Source of the DNA: Mytilinidion resinicola | Taxonomy: Eukaryota > Ascomycota > Dothideomycetes > Mytilinidiales > Mytilinidiaceae | Direction of reading: 5' to 3' | DNA length: 64,000 nucleotides | NCBI RefSeq assembly: GCF_010093595.1 | Contig: NW_022985438.1 | Span: forward strand, 1,512,785 to 1,576,784 | Made by a program: the position numbers and the translations under genes | The notes under the pieces: model-generated | Told to the model about the DNA's origin: nothing | What the model saw: only the letters and a program-made list of their open reading frames with translations | Databases searched by the model: none | Shown: positions 54,629 through 64,000 of the stretch, piece after piece | Position numbering within the stretch: position 1 is the stretch's first letter | How the letters are laid out: each line of letters opens with the position of its first letter

Positions 54629-56014
54629 ATGGACCGCACAGACCGCTCTTTCCGGGACAGCGTACGCCAATTGATAAAGCGCCAACGCACCTCCAAGTCT
54701 GCAAAACCAGGCTCTGTTCTCTCACAACCATACTCCGCCACCACCGTGTCGGATACGCCTGATTCATTTTACCTCCGACCCAGAAGAACTCCGGACAGCG
54801 ATTGTGAAAACATGGGTGGGGCCGAGTCTAAGAAGGACGTCGAGGCACCCAAGATCTCCCTGCTGATCCGCTTCTTCGATCCGGAGATCCACTCGCCTGA
54901 TGCACGAGGCCGGACTCTAAACAACATCATTGAGCACGGCGACAACTGGTTCGAGCAATGCCACGATTACGTCCAGATGTTGTTTCCACTTCCCGAAGGA
55001 TCACCATTCAATTTCGCAGCCCCAGTCATCACACGAGCTGTATTCGAGGCTTTCAGAGCGAGGCCTGAGCTACGAGCTGAGCTCAGGAGGGCCTGGGTTC
55101 GGATGATGAAGTTTTACGGGTTCGATGTTGTTCAAGAGGCCGTTAAAGAGACCAAGAGCAAAAGAGAAGCCGACAGCGAGGCTGAGGTTGAGGCTGATGC
55201 TGAGACTGGTGCTGATTCTAAGGTAGACAGCACGAGCGTTGAAGAAGCCAAGGACTCTAAGGACGACGGTCAAGCTCAAGAGTCCAAGGAACCTCCCGAC
55301 GCTGTCCAGTCGAATGAGACGACGACTTCTGAGCCTGTCCTTAACGAAAGCGTCAACGAAGCCGCTAGTCTAGCCCCGCAGAAGCCTATCAAACTTGTTT
55401 TATCATCCAATTATCGAAAGGCATTCCAGAACTGGGTTGTTCGCTTCGATCACAACCATCTCCGCATCACACGCGTCCTCCGTTCTCTGCGCGTCCTGGG
55501 TCTTCAAGAAGAATGCGAAGCCTACTTCAGCATGCTTGTCATGGTGTACGAAGAGTATGGGCGTATTAATGAGCGCAGTCTGATCTACTGGAAGCGCGCG
55601 GTTGAGCGGCCCCTCTGGATTGCGCCGGATGATGACAAGGTGCCTTGGCTGAGGACGGCGTGCAAGGAAATAGAAGAGGCAGAGATGGCGGAAAAGGAGG
55701 CGAGAGAGTTGGCCGAGAAGAAGAGCAAGGAGGTTACTGAAAAGGATGATGTGGATGATCACGTGGATCAAGCTACAGGTGGAAAGCCTCCTTTCTATGA
55801 AGCTTCAGCGACGCCAGCCTCTGAACAAGAACCGGCCCAGAATAATTTGACTGAGGAGACCAAGGGTTTGCCCACGACAGAAGCTGATAAGGCACCTGAG
55901 AGGAGCGAAGAGGCCACCGGACCCCCTGAAGATGGGAAGTGGGACAAGATTCGGAAAGGCGATACGGATAAGTGGGACGCGATTGGCAAGACGGACGGGG
56001 AGAGGGAAACGTGA
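54629..56014 (+). CDS. Opioid growth factor receptor (OGFr)-domain protein
   Basis: Single exon, 461 residues from the first ATG. The OGFr conserved region is clear: RFFDPEIHSPDARGRTLNNII (81-101), WFEQCHDYVQMLFPLPEGSPFNFAAPVIT (107-135) and MMKFYGFDVV (159-168). After an acidic Glu/Asp/Ser-rich insert of about 90 residues the fold resumes with LSSNYRKAFQNWVVRFDHNHLRITRVLRSLRVLGL, followed by helices to SLIYWKRAVERPLW. The last 100 residues are a charged coiled-coil and disordered tail. The vertebrate protein is a peptide receptor; the fungal proteins share only this helical domain and have no established ligand. The insert splits the domain in two. Confidence 0.82.
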   Translation: MDRTDRSFRDSVRQLIKRQRTSKSAKPGSVLSQPYSATTVSDTPDSFYLRPRRTPDSDCENMGGAESKKDVEAPKISLLIRFFDPEIHSPDARGRTLNNIIEHGDNWFEQCHDYVQMLFPLPEGSPFNFAAPVITRAVFEAFRARPELRAELRRAWVRMMKFYGFDVVQEAVKETKSKREADSEAEVEADAETGADSKVDSTSVEEAKDSKDDGQAQESKEPPDAVQSNETTTSEPVLNESVNEAASLAPQKPIKLVLSSNYRKAFQNWVVRFDHNHLRITRVLRSLRVLGLQEECEAYFSMLVMVYEEYGRINERSLIYWKRAVERPLWIAPDDDKVPWLRTACKEIEEAEMAEKEARELAEKKSKEVTEKDDVDDHVDQATGGKPPFYEASATPASEQEPAQNNLTEETKGLPTTEADKAPERSEEATGPPEDGKWDKIRKGDTDKWDAIGKTDGERET

Positions 56015-56999
56015 AGCTGTTTGGAAGACTCCAGAAGCTGAGATAGCTGATGGTTGATATTGGTCAACTCGTTTTCCAGCGATGGGTGTGCATAGACGCG
56101 CTTGAATAACATCTCTGCACAGCATGAACTTTCTCTAGATGGCAAATGATGACTCGGTCTTTTGTTAAATTTGGCTCAACATACAGTGCCGTGACAAGTC
56201 TACTTATACCGCTCTGACACTGCTTGCAGTATTCCCATTGATGAAACCCCTCGAGCGACGGATCACTTGTTTAGTCTGAGTACACTATCTGCCACCGCCC
56301 CTTCGAATTAGAGTCCGACTAGTGAGCATCCTTTAGTTTGAGATATACTGAGCATCCACGTTGGGCGTGATAAAAGTGGCACACCCATCAAGCACTCTGT
56401 CTCACGTGTACACCTGTCTTGGGTGCTTCAATGAGTTTCCACATAGTCCAAGGCGAAGGGGTTCTATCTCGTTCTGATTCCTGAAAATGCATTGAAGCAC
56501 CTCAAGCAATGGCAGACAGGTGTACACACGAGACAGCTTGCTGTAGAATTGGAGTGCCACCTTTTCTATGCCCGGCGTGGCATCCTCTCAAAATCGCGAA
56601 GGATGAATGCCACGACAGGAGGTACGCGTCAACTTCAAATGCGAGAAGTCCGGCCGAAGCTGCCCTCGAGGCTTGGAGACGGGCAATTCTTGTGGTACGC
56701 GTGCAAGTCCGCGCCTTTGTCGTCGTCAACTCTTGTCGTGAGCCATAGCGGTCCTGGGGCTGTGCAATTGAGAATCCTCCACAAGCTCTTAACTCCAGCC
56801 GCGCCGTGCACCCCTCCAAGATGCACACCACGTAGTCGGCGACACGCCAGGACGACCCCGATATAAACATCGTTTCATCTCTGCGACCTCGAGACAGCTC
56901 CGACGACGACGCCCGCTGGTCTAAGGACGCTGCCGTCCCGCCGTCCTTTGCTATACTCTATCCCCGCCGCATCCTTAAAATTCCCACTAGGCCACCACC
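56015..56999. other. Intergenic region upstream of the VHS/GAT gene
   Basis: 985 bp. ORFs of 120-124 codons on both strands overlap and have no motifs. CACGTG occurs near 56.40 kb. No gene supported. Confidence 0.5.
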
Positions 57000-58817
57000 A
57001 TGGTTCTCAAACGCTTCCAGAGCATGCTGAACAAGCGCCCGGGTAAGTTACGAGTGAGTGACTTACTGGCACAGAGACTGACATTGTGGCTCAGGCGGCG
57101 CCCCGGACGACAGCCTTGCATCCGATCTAGATACACCTGAAGCAAATGCGGCGCGAGGCGTGGTATGGAGCTTTCTGCACGTTATAAGCAGTATATGAAT
57201 GCTGATATACTGTGCCGCAGCGACTGTTCTGCGAGTCTGGATCCGCGAACACGGTGAGTACCATATGGCTTCTGTACACTATACAACCAGCTAAATATAA
57301 AGGGTCAGGGAGAAGAGGTCCTGCACCTCCCCATCATTGTCGAATCCGCCGTCGCCAGCCCCAATGCCGCCGCCGCTGCCTGCTCCCAAATCAAGAAGTT
57401 CCTCTCGAAAGAGAACTACACGCGTCCGCATGTCCAGTACAACGCCATCATGCTCATCCGGATCTTGGCCGACAACCCAGGCCAGTCCTTCACTAAGAAC
57501 ATGGACAAGAGCTTCGCCGACACCGTAAAGCACCTTCTACGCAATGGCCGGGACCCTAGCGTGGGCCAGATACTCCGCGAGACACTGGACGCTCTCGAGC
57601 GGGACAAGGCCTACGACACAAATCTGAACGCTGTTTTTGCGATGTGGAGGAAGGAGAAGGGCCTGATGGCCAGCGCAGGCCACCCCCCACAGTCGTTTGG
57701 ACCTCGGACTCTGAATGCTCCTGCGTGGAGTGGTGGCGGTGCACCACCTGGAGTCACGTCCGAATCCTATGGCCGGAACTCGAGGCCAGAACGTGCTCTT
57801 CCACCACCTACTGAGCTCTCTGCTCGCGTCGAAGAAGCCCGCACATCTGCCAAACTGCTCCTTCAACTCGTCCAATCCACTCCTCCGAATGAGCTACCAG
57901 GGAACGATCTCGTCAAAGAGTTTGCTGATCGCTGTCTAGCCGCTCAGAGGAGCATACAAAACTACATCAACTGCGACAATCCACCTCCAGACGATGACAC
58001 CATGCTTACGCTCATCGAAACCAACGAGCAGCTCTCTCTCGCAGCATCCAAGCACCAACGCGCAGTACTCCAAGCTCGAAAGGTTCTTGGACCCTCTCCC
58101 GTTCCTACTCCTCCAATTTCAACCGCCAATAACGACTACCCCCTCCCCGCTATCCCTCAATCAAGCGCCCCACAATTACCACCCTTCACGCAAACCAATT
58201 CCATAAGCCCCCGCGACCCAAACCCAATACCCGCATATACCGCTCCATCTCCCATTCCAATCGCCCTCCAAGCCGCTCCCCACCGCACGCGCACCGCCTC
58301 ACCAAGTTCTAACTATCCGGACGACCCCTTCTCAGACCACGGCTCTAACGCCTACGATCATCCTGCTTCGCCCAGCAACGCGCCTCCACCACCACCGCCA
58401 CCTCGTGAAGCCATCCGCCGCCTCAGTGAGCGCGAGCAGGACTTCCATAACGGTGCCGGCCTCGGCATAGGCACCTCGGGCTCACCAAATAGCTACCACC
58501 CGGGCTACTCGACTAGTCCGAGCTATCTCCAGCGTCAGGAAAGCGCGGGCAACAACGTTACCATGCACGGCGGCGCTTCGCCACCAAACGGAGGGTTAGG
58601 CATGCGTGGCGGGCGGATGACGGAAGAGGAGGAGTATGCGCGGGACTACCCCATTGGCGGTGCGCCGCAGGGACAGAGAGAGCAGGACGCGTGGAGCAGT
58701 GAGCCACGGACGCCAGAGCAGGTGGGGCGGAGGCCGGTGGGAGGAGGAGTAGGTAGGAGGGAGAGTGAGGATGTAAGTCCGGTTGCGGAGAGAGAACAGG
58801 TCACATACAGGTACTAG
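57000..58817 (+). CDS. VHS and GAT domain adaptor, LSB5-like
   Basis: Five coding segments separated by four introns of 49-58 nt: 57000-57042, 57095-57162, 57221-57253 and 57303-58817 after joining the first three small exons; 552 residues. The VHS-type domain lies at about 50-160: LHLPIIVESAVASPNAAAAACSQI, HVQYNAIMLIRILADN and LRETLDALERD. A GAT-like three-helix domain follows at about 220-330: LSARVEEARTSAKLLLQLVQS and LTLIETNEQLSLAASKHQRAVLQA. The rest is Pro-rich and disordered, with poly-Pro (PPPPPPP) suited to SH3 binding. Proteins of this layout (yeast Lsb5) link ubiquitinated cargo and actin-regulatory Las17/Sla1 at endosomes. There are four exons in total; the listing above gives all of them. 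Splice junctions are supported by continuity of the VHS sequence. Confidence 0.85.
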
Positions 58818-60530
58818 TTCTGGCGATGATTGTGGTGGTTTCGAGAGATATGCTTCAGTTTTGAAGCGGGTTCTTGTGATGGAGGAGGCTTTTGGCGGTT
58901 TTGCTTTAGGCGATGGCGATATACCACGGTCGTTTGGAATGCATCCTGTAGCGTTTTCAAGGGAGGCGTTGGATGCATCTGAGTGCTGCTTGTTGCCGTG
59001 ACTATTCAGGTGAGGATGGGACTGAGCGAGGCTGCAGGCTGATACCAGGTAGGTATGGCGAGCTTCATTTTCACATCACATCACGGTGCAGTTGCAATCA
59101 AGTCGTTCAAAACCTCATAAAAAGTCAAATGATATCATTCAAAACTATCTACTCAGAGCCCCCAGATCCCCTCAGAATTGGAAAAATTGTCGGCACACTT
59201 CAGTAATCCTCGCTCACCCCTAGGCCATGGATTCGAACCAGTCACCATGATTGGGGGCGGAAAAGTCGCAGAAACCGAGCTCGGAAACCTTGGTGCGTCT
59301 GTGAATTCGATCTCAGCAGAACCCGGATGGGCGTGTGCTTTTCCAACCAGCTGCAGCTCCCTTGGCAATGCAATAAGGATGCAAGGCAGCGCGCAGGCCA
59401 GGAGCTGGTGTTGGGTCGTGTACGAGCGGGCAGAACTTCGCCGGGTTGTGGGCGCGGAGCAGGCAATAAAACTTCTGAAAGGGGAAACCCAATCAGCAAC
59501 TTGCGAGGTCGGGGCCAGACCATCCCTCCATAGAGCCAGCTCCCACAGGACGTGGTCAACTCTTGCTAGGGCCAAAGAAGACGAGGAAAGGAAGAGGGTC
59601 GGGGGGCGGCCGCCTTTTTATGTGAGAAGTGAGCGTTTGCGCTAGCCGGATTGGGACGCCGGCAGGTCGGCGTGAACGCGATTTGTGAGCTGATCATGAC
59701 GTAGATTGCTTCTACGGGCTTCTATGGTGACTCTGAGAAGGCTAGGCAGAAGTGACTCTCCTGGAGTGAGGAGCTGGTGGCGCTCTTAGGAGAGTCACGT
59801 GATACACAGCTGGAGCTGCGTGGACGAAGTCACGGCCCAGGGTGAGATAAATGAACGGGAAAAGACTATGGCGCGCATCCTGAGTTGAACAGGAATGAAT
59901 TGGGATACACGACGAAGTTGCTGCTGGTTTGGTTGTGAATCCCAAGGTCACTAACGGCTGCCGCGCAGCTCTCATTCACTCACACCGCGTCCAGAGATAT
60001 GAAATGAATGGCAAGGCGAGAAATTACTCAACTAGGTCAAGCACGTAGGTTCTTAGCAATTGAAGTCCCCAAGAATTCTGTCCAGTAGTCGTTGAGTCTG
60101 ACGTTAGTATCAGACTGCGAGCTGTCGCCGTTGTGAACCGCAAACTAGTGCTTACTGCGATCTCTATAAGATGAGGAGGTATATTAAACGCTGCCTGAGG
60201 TAGACTAGCTACTTTAACAGTTGATCAAAAAGCTGAGCATCCATCTTGTTCGAAAGTTTCAATTCGTCTTGAACTCCTACACGCAGCGGCAAGAAAGCAT
60301 GAGTGAACCTTTGATGAGGCATCTTTACCGCTTGGGGGCCAATCATTGTAGGGCGCTTCGAGTTTCTAGCCGGAGCTCAACATGCTATCAGGGCGGAGGG
60401 TCGGGAAGATAGGTAATCTGTCAAAAGAAGAAGAGTCCGAGCCAGAAGTCCTAGCTCTCAAGATGCCAATTTGTCCAACGCCCCGGGGAAAAGTCACGCC
60501 AATCGATCCACCAGTAATCGGGATCTCACC
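58818..60530. other. Intergenic region between convergent genes
   Basis: 1.7 kb between the LSB5-like gene (+) and the F-box-like gene (-). It includes a B-box-like GGATTCGAACC at 59229-59239 (reverse strand GGTTCGAATCC) without a matching tRNA body, and a CACGTG near 59.80 kb. No gene supported. Confidence 0.5.
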
Positions 60531-62504
60531 CTAGTCCTTCTCCAGAGTAATCGCAATTCCAGCATTTATTGTAGTCGGGGGAGGAATATCGTGCTCACGT
60601 AGAGGCCAAGCAGTGTAGTAGTTGTCCTCGCCGGTATCACTATTACTGTCATCGTTTTCACCATCGTTGTGGTCGGCCTCGCTTTCGTTCTCATTAGCCT
60701 CGCTACTATTATCGTCCTCTTCGTCCTCTCCTTCATAGATTTCACACGTATCTGGAAGAGGCTGACGGAGCCCCCAGGCTTCGCAAGCAGAACGCCAGCC
60801 ACTGCTGTTTCGGTTGTCGGCCTCGTTGCCGGCGAAAGGCACTAGTACTTGGACGGAAGAGTGTTCCTTGGTTGATTTGTGGTCATCCTGATCGACATTC
60901 ATATCCATGCTCATGCCGCGTCGCTTAGGTTTCTGGCGAACCTTACGCGCCCGTTGCTGGAGGAATTCCAATAGTTGTACTGGTTTGTTAGGATGATATG
61001 GCTTGAGTCCCCTGCATTGCTTGTGACTACGTCCAACCGTAATCCAGGACCCTAGCATTCGAAGCCTTGGACAATGCTTTTCCAGCACCCCTTGTAAATC
61101 ACGGATGCTTTTCATCCTGGGCAACCGGTCTATTTGCTCCCCAAGCATAAGACGTTGTAGTTTCGGGAATAGACAAGGTTGTAATAAGCTCATTTGCGAG
61201 GCTCTTGTGGAACACTTGATCCCGACTCTTTCGAGCCCTCTGCAGTGTCTCCCAATACTTTCCAAGGATCTTTCCGTAATACCTGCACCGTCACCTCTAC
61301 CTCCTGGGTATCTGTTTTTAAAGTATAAACCCAAGTATGTCAGGTTTTGTAGGCATGCTGCGAATTCCTCCATGTGGTAGTCGCATACTCTATCGCATGC
61401 AATATCATTCTGGCTGCCTAGAGACAATTCCTTAAGTTTCCGGTGACTCTGGGCGAAAGCTACCAAGGCAAACCCGGATATACTGACAATGGGACCGTAC
61501 TGGTCCCAAAAACCGTTCAAGCTCATATGAGGAAATATGAATTTGATATGGAGACTGATCAAGCTGGTGCAGCTCGAGAGGCGCTTCAGAACGTCGTCCA
61601 AATCCGCGTCGTTCATGTGCTCTTCGCATCTGTCCTCATCAGTTTCACGCCAGTCTTTATATCGAGAGTGCCAGATTACGAGTTCTAGGTGTGTGAGATT
61701 GGATAGACACGGCCACAGAATGTCGAATATGGAGAATGAGGAGGGCCAACGCAGACATCGAAGATTCGGGAAAATAGGATCCTTCCAGGCGGGATGAGGG
61801 TTGGAACATATCTTGATTAGATCTTGCCTTAATGTTCTACTTTCTTTGCGGCCAAGCGTTAGACTCAATTCGCTGAGTCCAGGTCGTCGAAGTAGATGCT
61901 CGAGCAAGGAAGCCGATGGTCTCACTACCCTTTCCACGAGATGAAGGATTTTTAGCGAAGGCATTGCCTTTAAGAAAGATAACAATTCAACGTTGGGTAT
62001 ATGCGACGCGCTCCAAGCCACCAGACTACCAATCTTGAAGCTTCTCAAGTGAGCACATCTTTGCTGAACGGTAAGAAACATTCGTTTGACCGAGATTTGA
62101 GAGGGTATGCAGGTAATCTCCAGGCTTACAAGACGAGTACTTGCTAACAAGGCTTCGAGGGTTTCATCTATCCTTTGGTTCGAAATGATTAATTCTCCCA
62201 GGGCTGGAAACTCCACGGACTCCGGGTGGCTCATACTGTATTGTGGAAACCGGAGATCTAGAGTGCGTATCAAATATTGGTAGAAAGGCCACCGGTCCTT
62301 CGGAATCTTGACTAGAGATCTAAGAGGTATATTCCTCACCCAAAGTATCCTGAAGGCTTCTTCCGCCCACAGCTGACTCACGCACATGCACGGTAAGAGG
62401 GTCGTAAGCTTTAAACGCTCAAAGCAACAATCTTCGGGGTTTTCATCATTGTCAAGGGTGTTCCGAAGTTCGTAAAGGACACGTGACAATATTTCCGGTG
62501 CCAT
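60531..62504 (-). CDS. F-box/LRR-like protein
   Basis: Single exon, 657 residues from the first in-frame ATG; the open frame extends upstream to 62672 but without ATG. The N-terminus (MAPEILSRVLYELR, then LLPCMCVSQLWAEEAFRILW) is F-box-like. It is followed by irregular leucine-rich repeats such as FPALGELIISNQRI, MPSLKILHLVERVV, LSELSLTLGR, LRCLRWPSSFSIF, LTHLELVIW and LQNLTYLGLYFKNRY. The C-terminal 110 residues include a basic patch (RQKPKRRG) and a long acidic Asp/Glu/Asn/Ser tract. It probably acts as a substrate-recognition subunit of an SCF ubiquitin ligase (inferred from layout). The substrate is unknown. Confidence 0.8.
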   Translation of the reverse strand: MAPEILSRVLYELRNTLDNDENPEDCCFERLKLTTLLPCMCVSQLWAEEAFRILWVRNIPLRSLVKIPKDRWPFYQYLIRTLDLRFPQYSMSHPESVEFPALGELIISNQRIDETLEALLASTRLVSLEITCIPSQISVKRMFLTVQQRCAHLRSFKIGSLVAWSASHIPNVELLSFLKAMPSLKILHLVERVVRPSASLLEHLLRRPGLSELSLTLGRKESRTLRQDLIKICSNPHPAWKDPIFPNLRCLRWPSSFSIFDILWPCLSNLTHLELVIWHSRYKDWRETDEDRCEEHMNDADLDDVLKRLSSCTSLISLHIKFIFPHMSLNGFWDQYGPIVSISGFALVAFAQSHRKLKELSLGSQNDIACDRVCDYHMEEFAACLQNLTYLGLYFKNRYPGGRGDGAGITERSLESIGRHCRGLERVGIKCSTRASQMSLLQPCLFPKLQRLMLGEQIDRLPRMKSIRDLQGVLEKHCPRLRMLGSWITVGRSHKQCRGLKPYHPNKPVQLLEFLQQRARKVRQKPKRRGMSMDMNVDQDDHKSTKEHSSVQVLVPFAGNEADNRNSSGWRSACEAWGLRQPLPDTCEIYEGEDEEDDNSSEANENESEADHNDGENDDSNSDTGEDNYYTAWPLREHDIPPPTTINAGIAITLEKD

Positions 62505-62586
62505 CAGTGCACATTGTGTGCTGGTTCTGGAATCGTCTGAGGCGGGGAACGGGATGTTCCCAATAGCATGCGACGTTGTGAAAGGC

Positions 62587-62916
62587 TTATAGGCCCCGCG
62601 GTGTAAAGGGAGATGTATGAGCGGGATCTGGGTTGGCGTTTGCCAGTCGTGGAGCCTTCTGGTCAGCAACAACCGTGGCCGGCTTTGGTGGAGTCGACTT
62701 CTGTTCCTGAATAGCCTTCAGAGCTTTTTCGACGATGTGCTTCTGCTTTGCTTCGTCCTTGGCAAGGATCGGGATAAGATCTGTTGGCACAGGTGTGTTG
62801 AGCTTGAAGTTTTCAGAAAATCTCTTGAGGTTGTTGAATTTGACAGCCTTGGATTCCCGGACCATGGATCGTTGGCGCTTCTGCACACGCAGCTTTTCAG
62901 ACTCGCAAAATTGCAT
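62587..62916 (-). pseudogene. Fragment resembling ataxin-2/Pbp1
   Basis: A 109-residue ORF with ATG start contains AVKFNNLKRFSENFKLNTPVPTDLIPILAKDEAKQKHIVEKAL in short segments: FKLNTPVPTDLIPILAKD is the hallmark that follows the LsmAD domain in fungal Pbp1/ataxin-2. The rest (KAPRLANANPDPAHTSPFTPRG) also fits the region downstream of it in those proteins. Neither the Lsm nor the LsmAD domain precedes it, and the ORF ends at once, whereas full proteins run to many hundreds of residues. It is therefore most likely a duplicated gene fragment. It sits 82 bp upstream of the F-box-like gene ATG on the same strand and may contribute its leader or a uORF. Confidence 0.6.
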
Positions 62917-64000
62917 TTAGGCGCTTCAAACACTAGTAGACAAGCGTACAGGTCTAGTAGAAGGCAATATACAGCTATCCAGTACTGCGAGACCAATTTG
63001 TAGCGATGTGCGGTGCGATGAGAGGAAACGAGCTTTGCAAATATTGGTGGTGGAAGAAAAGTGTCGGACAGATCGAGACGAGAAATTAATAGGAAGAAAA
63101 ATCTGGTAGCCATGGTTCAGATTTCAAATTTGCTGCTTTACACCATGGTGCAGTGGTTAAGGGTCGACCGACACGTCCATGGTTAATCCCAAGCCAGGAA
63201 ACAAGATACGCCTCCTGGGAAATGACACACCCTAGACGGGCATTCGAATCTAGGAATGACATGGACTATGTAGTATTTATGTCGATATTCATGTACCGAA
63301 CTTCAAACAGTGGCAGTAGTTGTAGGGAGGAAGATGGAAAAGAGAGGGGCATGCTCCGTTGAACATAACGTGGTAGTGCAGCACCGTCTGAGGTGGCTTG
63401 TATGTGCTTCGTAGAGCTAGAATATCAGGCTTGCCAAAACTATCACCTTACAATTTTAAAAACATACCAGAGAATCTCAAGCAGTGCTAGGCAAGCATAT
63501 AGAAGCGCAGAGAGAGTGTATACCTCAGAGTCAGGAAGTTCTACCTTTGTATGTCGAAACCAAGAGGTGAAGTCCTCAACCTAGGAATGAATGTTGATGC
63601 TTAGTCATACCATTTCGGGCTTCCTCAGCACGAACGCTACGTCTTGGTACTTCGTAACACCGGCATGTAGGACCTATACGCTCAGCCGCCTCTCCGCTGA
63701 GGTGAGGCTTAGAGCCCATCTCTCGTGTGCCATGCTCTGTCATCGTCTGCTTCGCACTTTGCCATTGGGATAATGCAGCAAGATGCAAACAACAACACGA
63801 TGGCTCTCGCCTCCACGCTTCTGTCCAAAGCAAGTCTGGAAGTCATGGGCAACTTCGTATAGGTTTCAACTCATAAAGCCAAGTACGTCACCCTCTCTGT
63901 ACCCTATATTGTGGAACTTGAGGCTCATCAAGCCGCAGTCCTCAACGTTTCATTCCGTCCAGCTATCCAGCCGATTCCGTCCTCCATACTGCTCTCGAAG
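62917..64000. other. Right-end region without a recognised gene
   Basis: About 1.1 kb to the window edge. Only short, motif-free ORFs on both strands. A tRNA-like Pol III box pair at 63146-63253 is listed separately. A gene beginning beyond the edge cannot be excluded. Confidence 0.45.
63146..63253 (+). other. tRNA-like A and B box pair (possible SINE or tRNA relic)
   Basis: TGGTGCAGTGGTTAAG at 63146 closely matches a tRNA A box, and CATTCGAATC at 63241-63250 is a degraded B box about 95 bp later. The flanking CCTAGA and TCTAGG could pair around the B box. Acceptor and anticodon arms cannot be formed, so this is not a functional tRNA gene. Confidence 0.25.

Noticed and set aside
59229..59239. 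Perfect reverse-strand B box (GGTTCGAATCC)
   Set aside because: No A box or cloverleaf could be found upstream; a lone B box is not enough for a tRNA call.
62505..62672. 56-codon N-terminal extension of the F-box-like protein
   Set aside because: Contains no ATG and would overlap the Pbp1-like fragment.
1..64000. Transposons, RIP-mutated repeats, a secondary-metabolite cluster, CRISPR or phage-like elements
   Set aside because: No transposase, integrase or reverse-transcriptase motifs, no extended AT-rich decayed repeats, no PKS/NRPS/terpene genes and no spaced direct-repeat arrays were seen.

Overview
This window looks like nuclear DNA of a filamentous ascomycete (Pezizomycotina; a dothideomycete-like fungus would fit, but I cannot fix the class). 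Most genes carry one to five short introns, mainly 48-70 nt, with GTATGT/GTAAGT-type donors, CTAAC/CTGAC branch sites and YAG acceptors. Several families are fungal: a DUF7730-type protein, a PEX22-like peroxin, a helo-like N-terminal domain protein and an ascomycete-type Spt20. I see no transposon ORFs, no rRNA and no complete tRNA. Exon coordinates were worked out by hand from splice motifs and reading-frame continuity.

Layout. 0.1-3.1 kb: three tandem copies of a small Cys/His-containing family of unknown function; the middle copy is frameshifted. 3.4-5.8 kb: a divergent pair, a DUF7730-like protein (-) and an EBP-type sterol delta8-delta7 isomerase (+). 6.8-12.6 kb: a 1,896-residue protein with DH-like and PH-like regions. 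12.6-24.3 kb: a gene-poor stretch whose only convincing gene is a Gln/Pro-rich conserved protein (18.97-20.25 kb, -); its left part has a dense cluster of CACGTG sites, three of them 24-31 bp upstream of TATA boxes. 24.3-27.4 kb: mitochondrial ribosomal protein uS9m (-) and translation factor eEF1B-gamma (+), divergent over 261 bp with a Gcn4/CPC1-type site between them. 28.7-30.8 kb: class II cAMP phosphodiesterase. About 31.5 kb: a possible Pol III RNA unit. 32.2-37.0 kb: a mitochondrial PPR protein (-) divergent from an intracellular histidine phosphatase (+). 37.6-42.6 kb: an SRA/YDG-domain protein (+) convergent with a zinc alcohol dehydrogenase (-). 44.0-50.0 kb: PEX22-like peroxin, a small zinc-ribbon-like ORF and SAGA subunit SPT20. 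51.4-54.0 kb: a helo-like N-domain protein and a catalase-fold protein (both -). 54.6-58.8 kb: an OGFr-domain protein and an LSB5-like VHS/GAT adaptor (both +). 60.5-62.9 kb: an F-box/LRR-like protein (-) with an ataxin-2/Pbp1-like gene fragment directly upstream.

Most of the genes are unconnected housekeeping functions: translation, cAMP signalling, peroxisome biogenesis, transcription, endosomal sorting and sterol synthesis. There is no biosynthetic or defence cluster. The parts most worth following up are the CACGTG/TATA cluster in the gene-poor region, the SRA/YDG protein, the putative Pol III unit and the Pbp1-like fragment.
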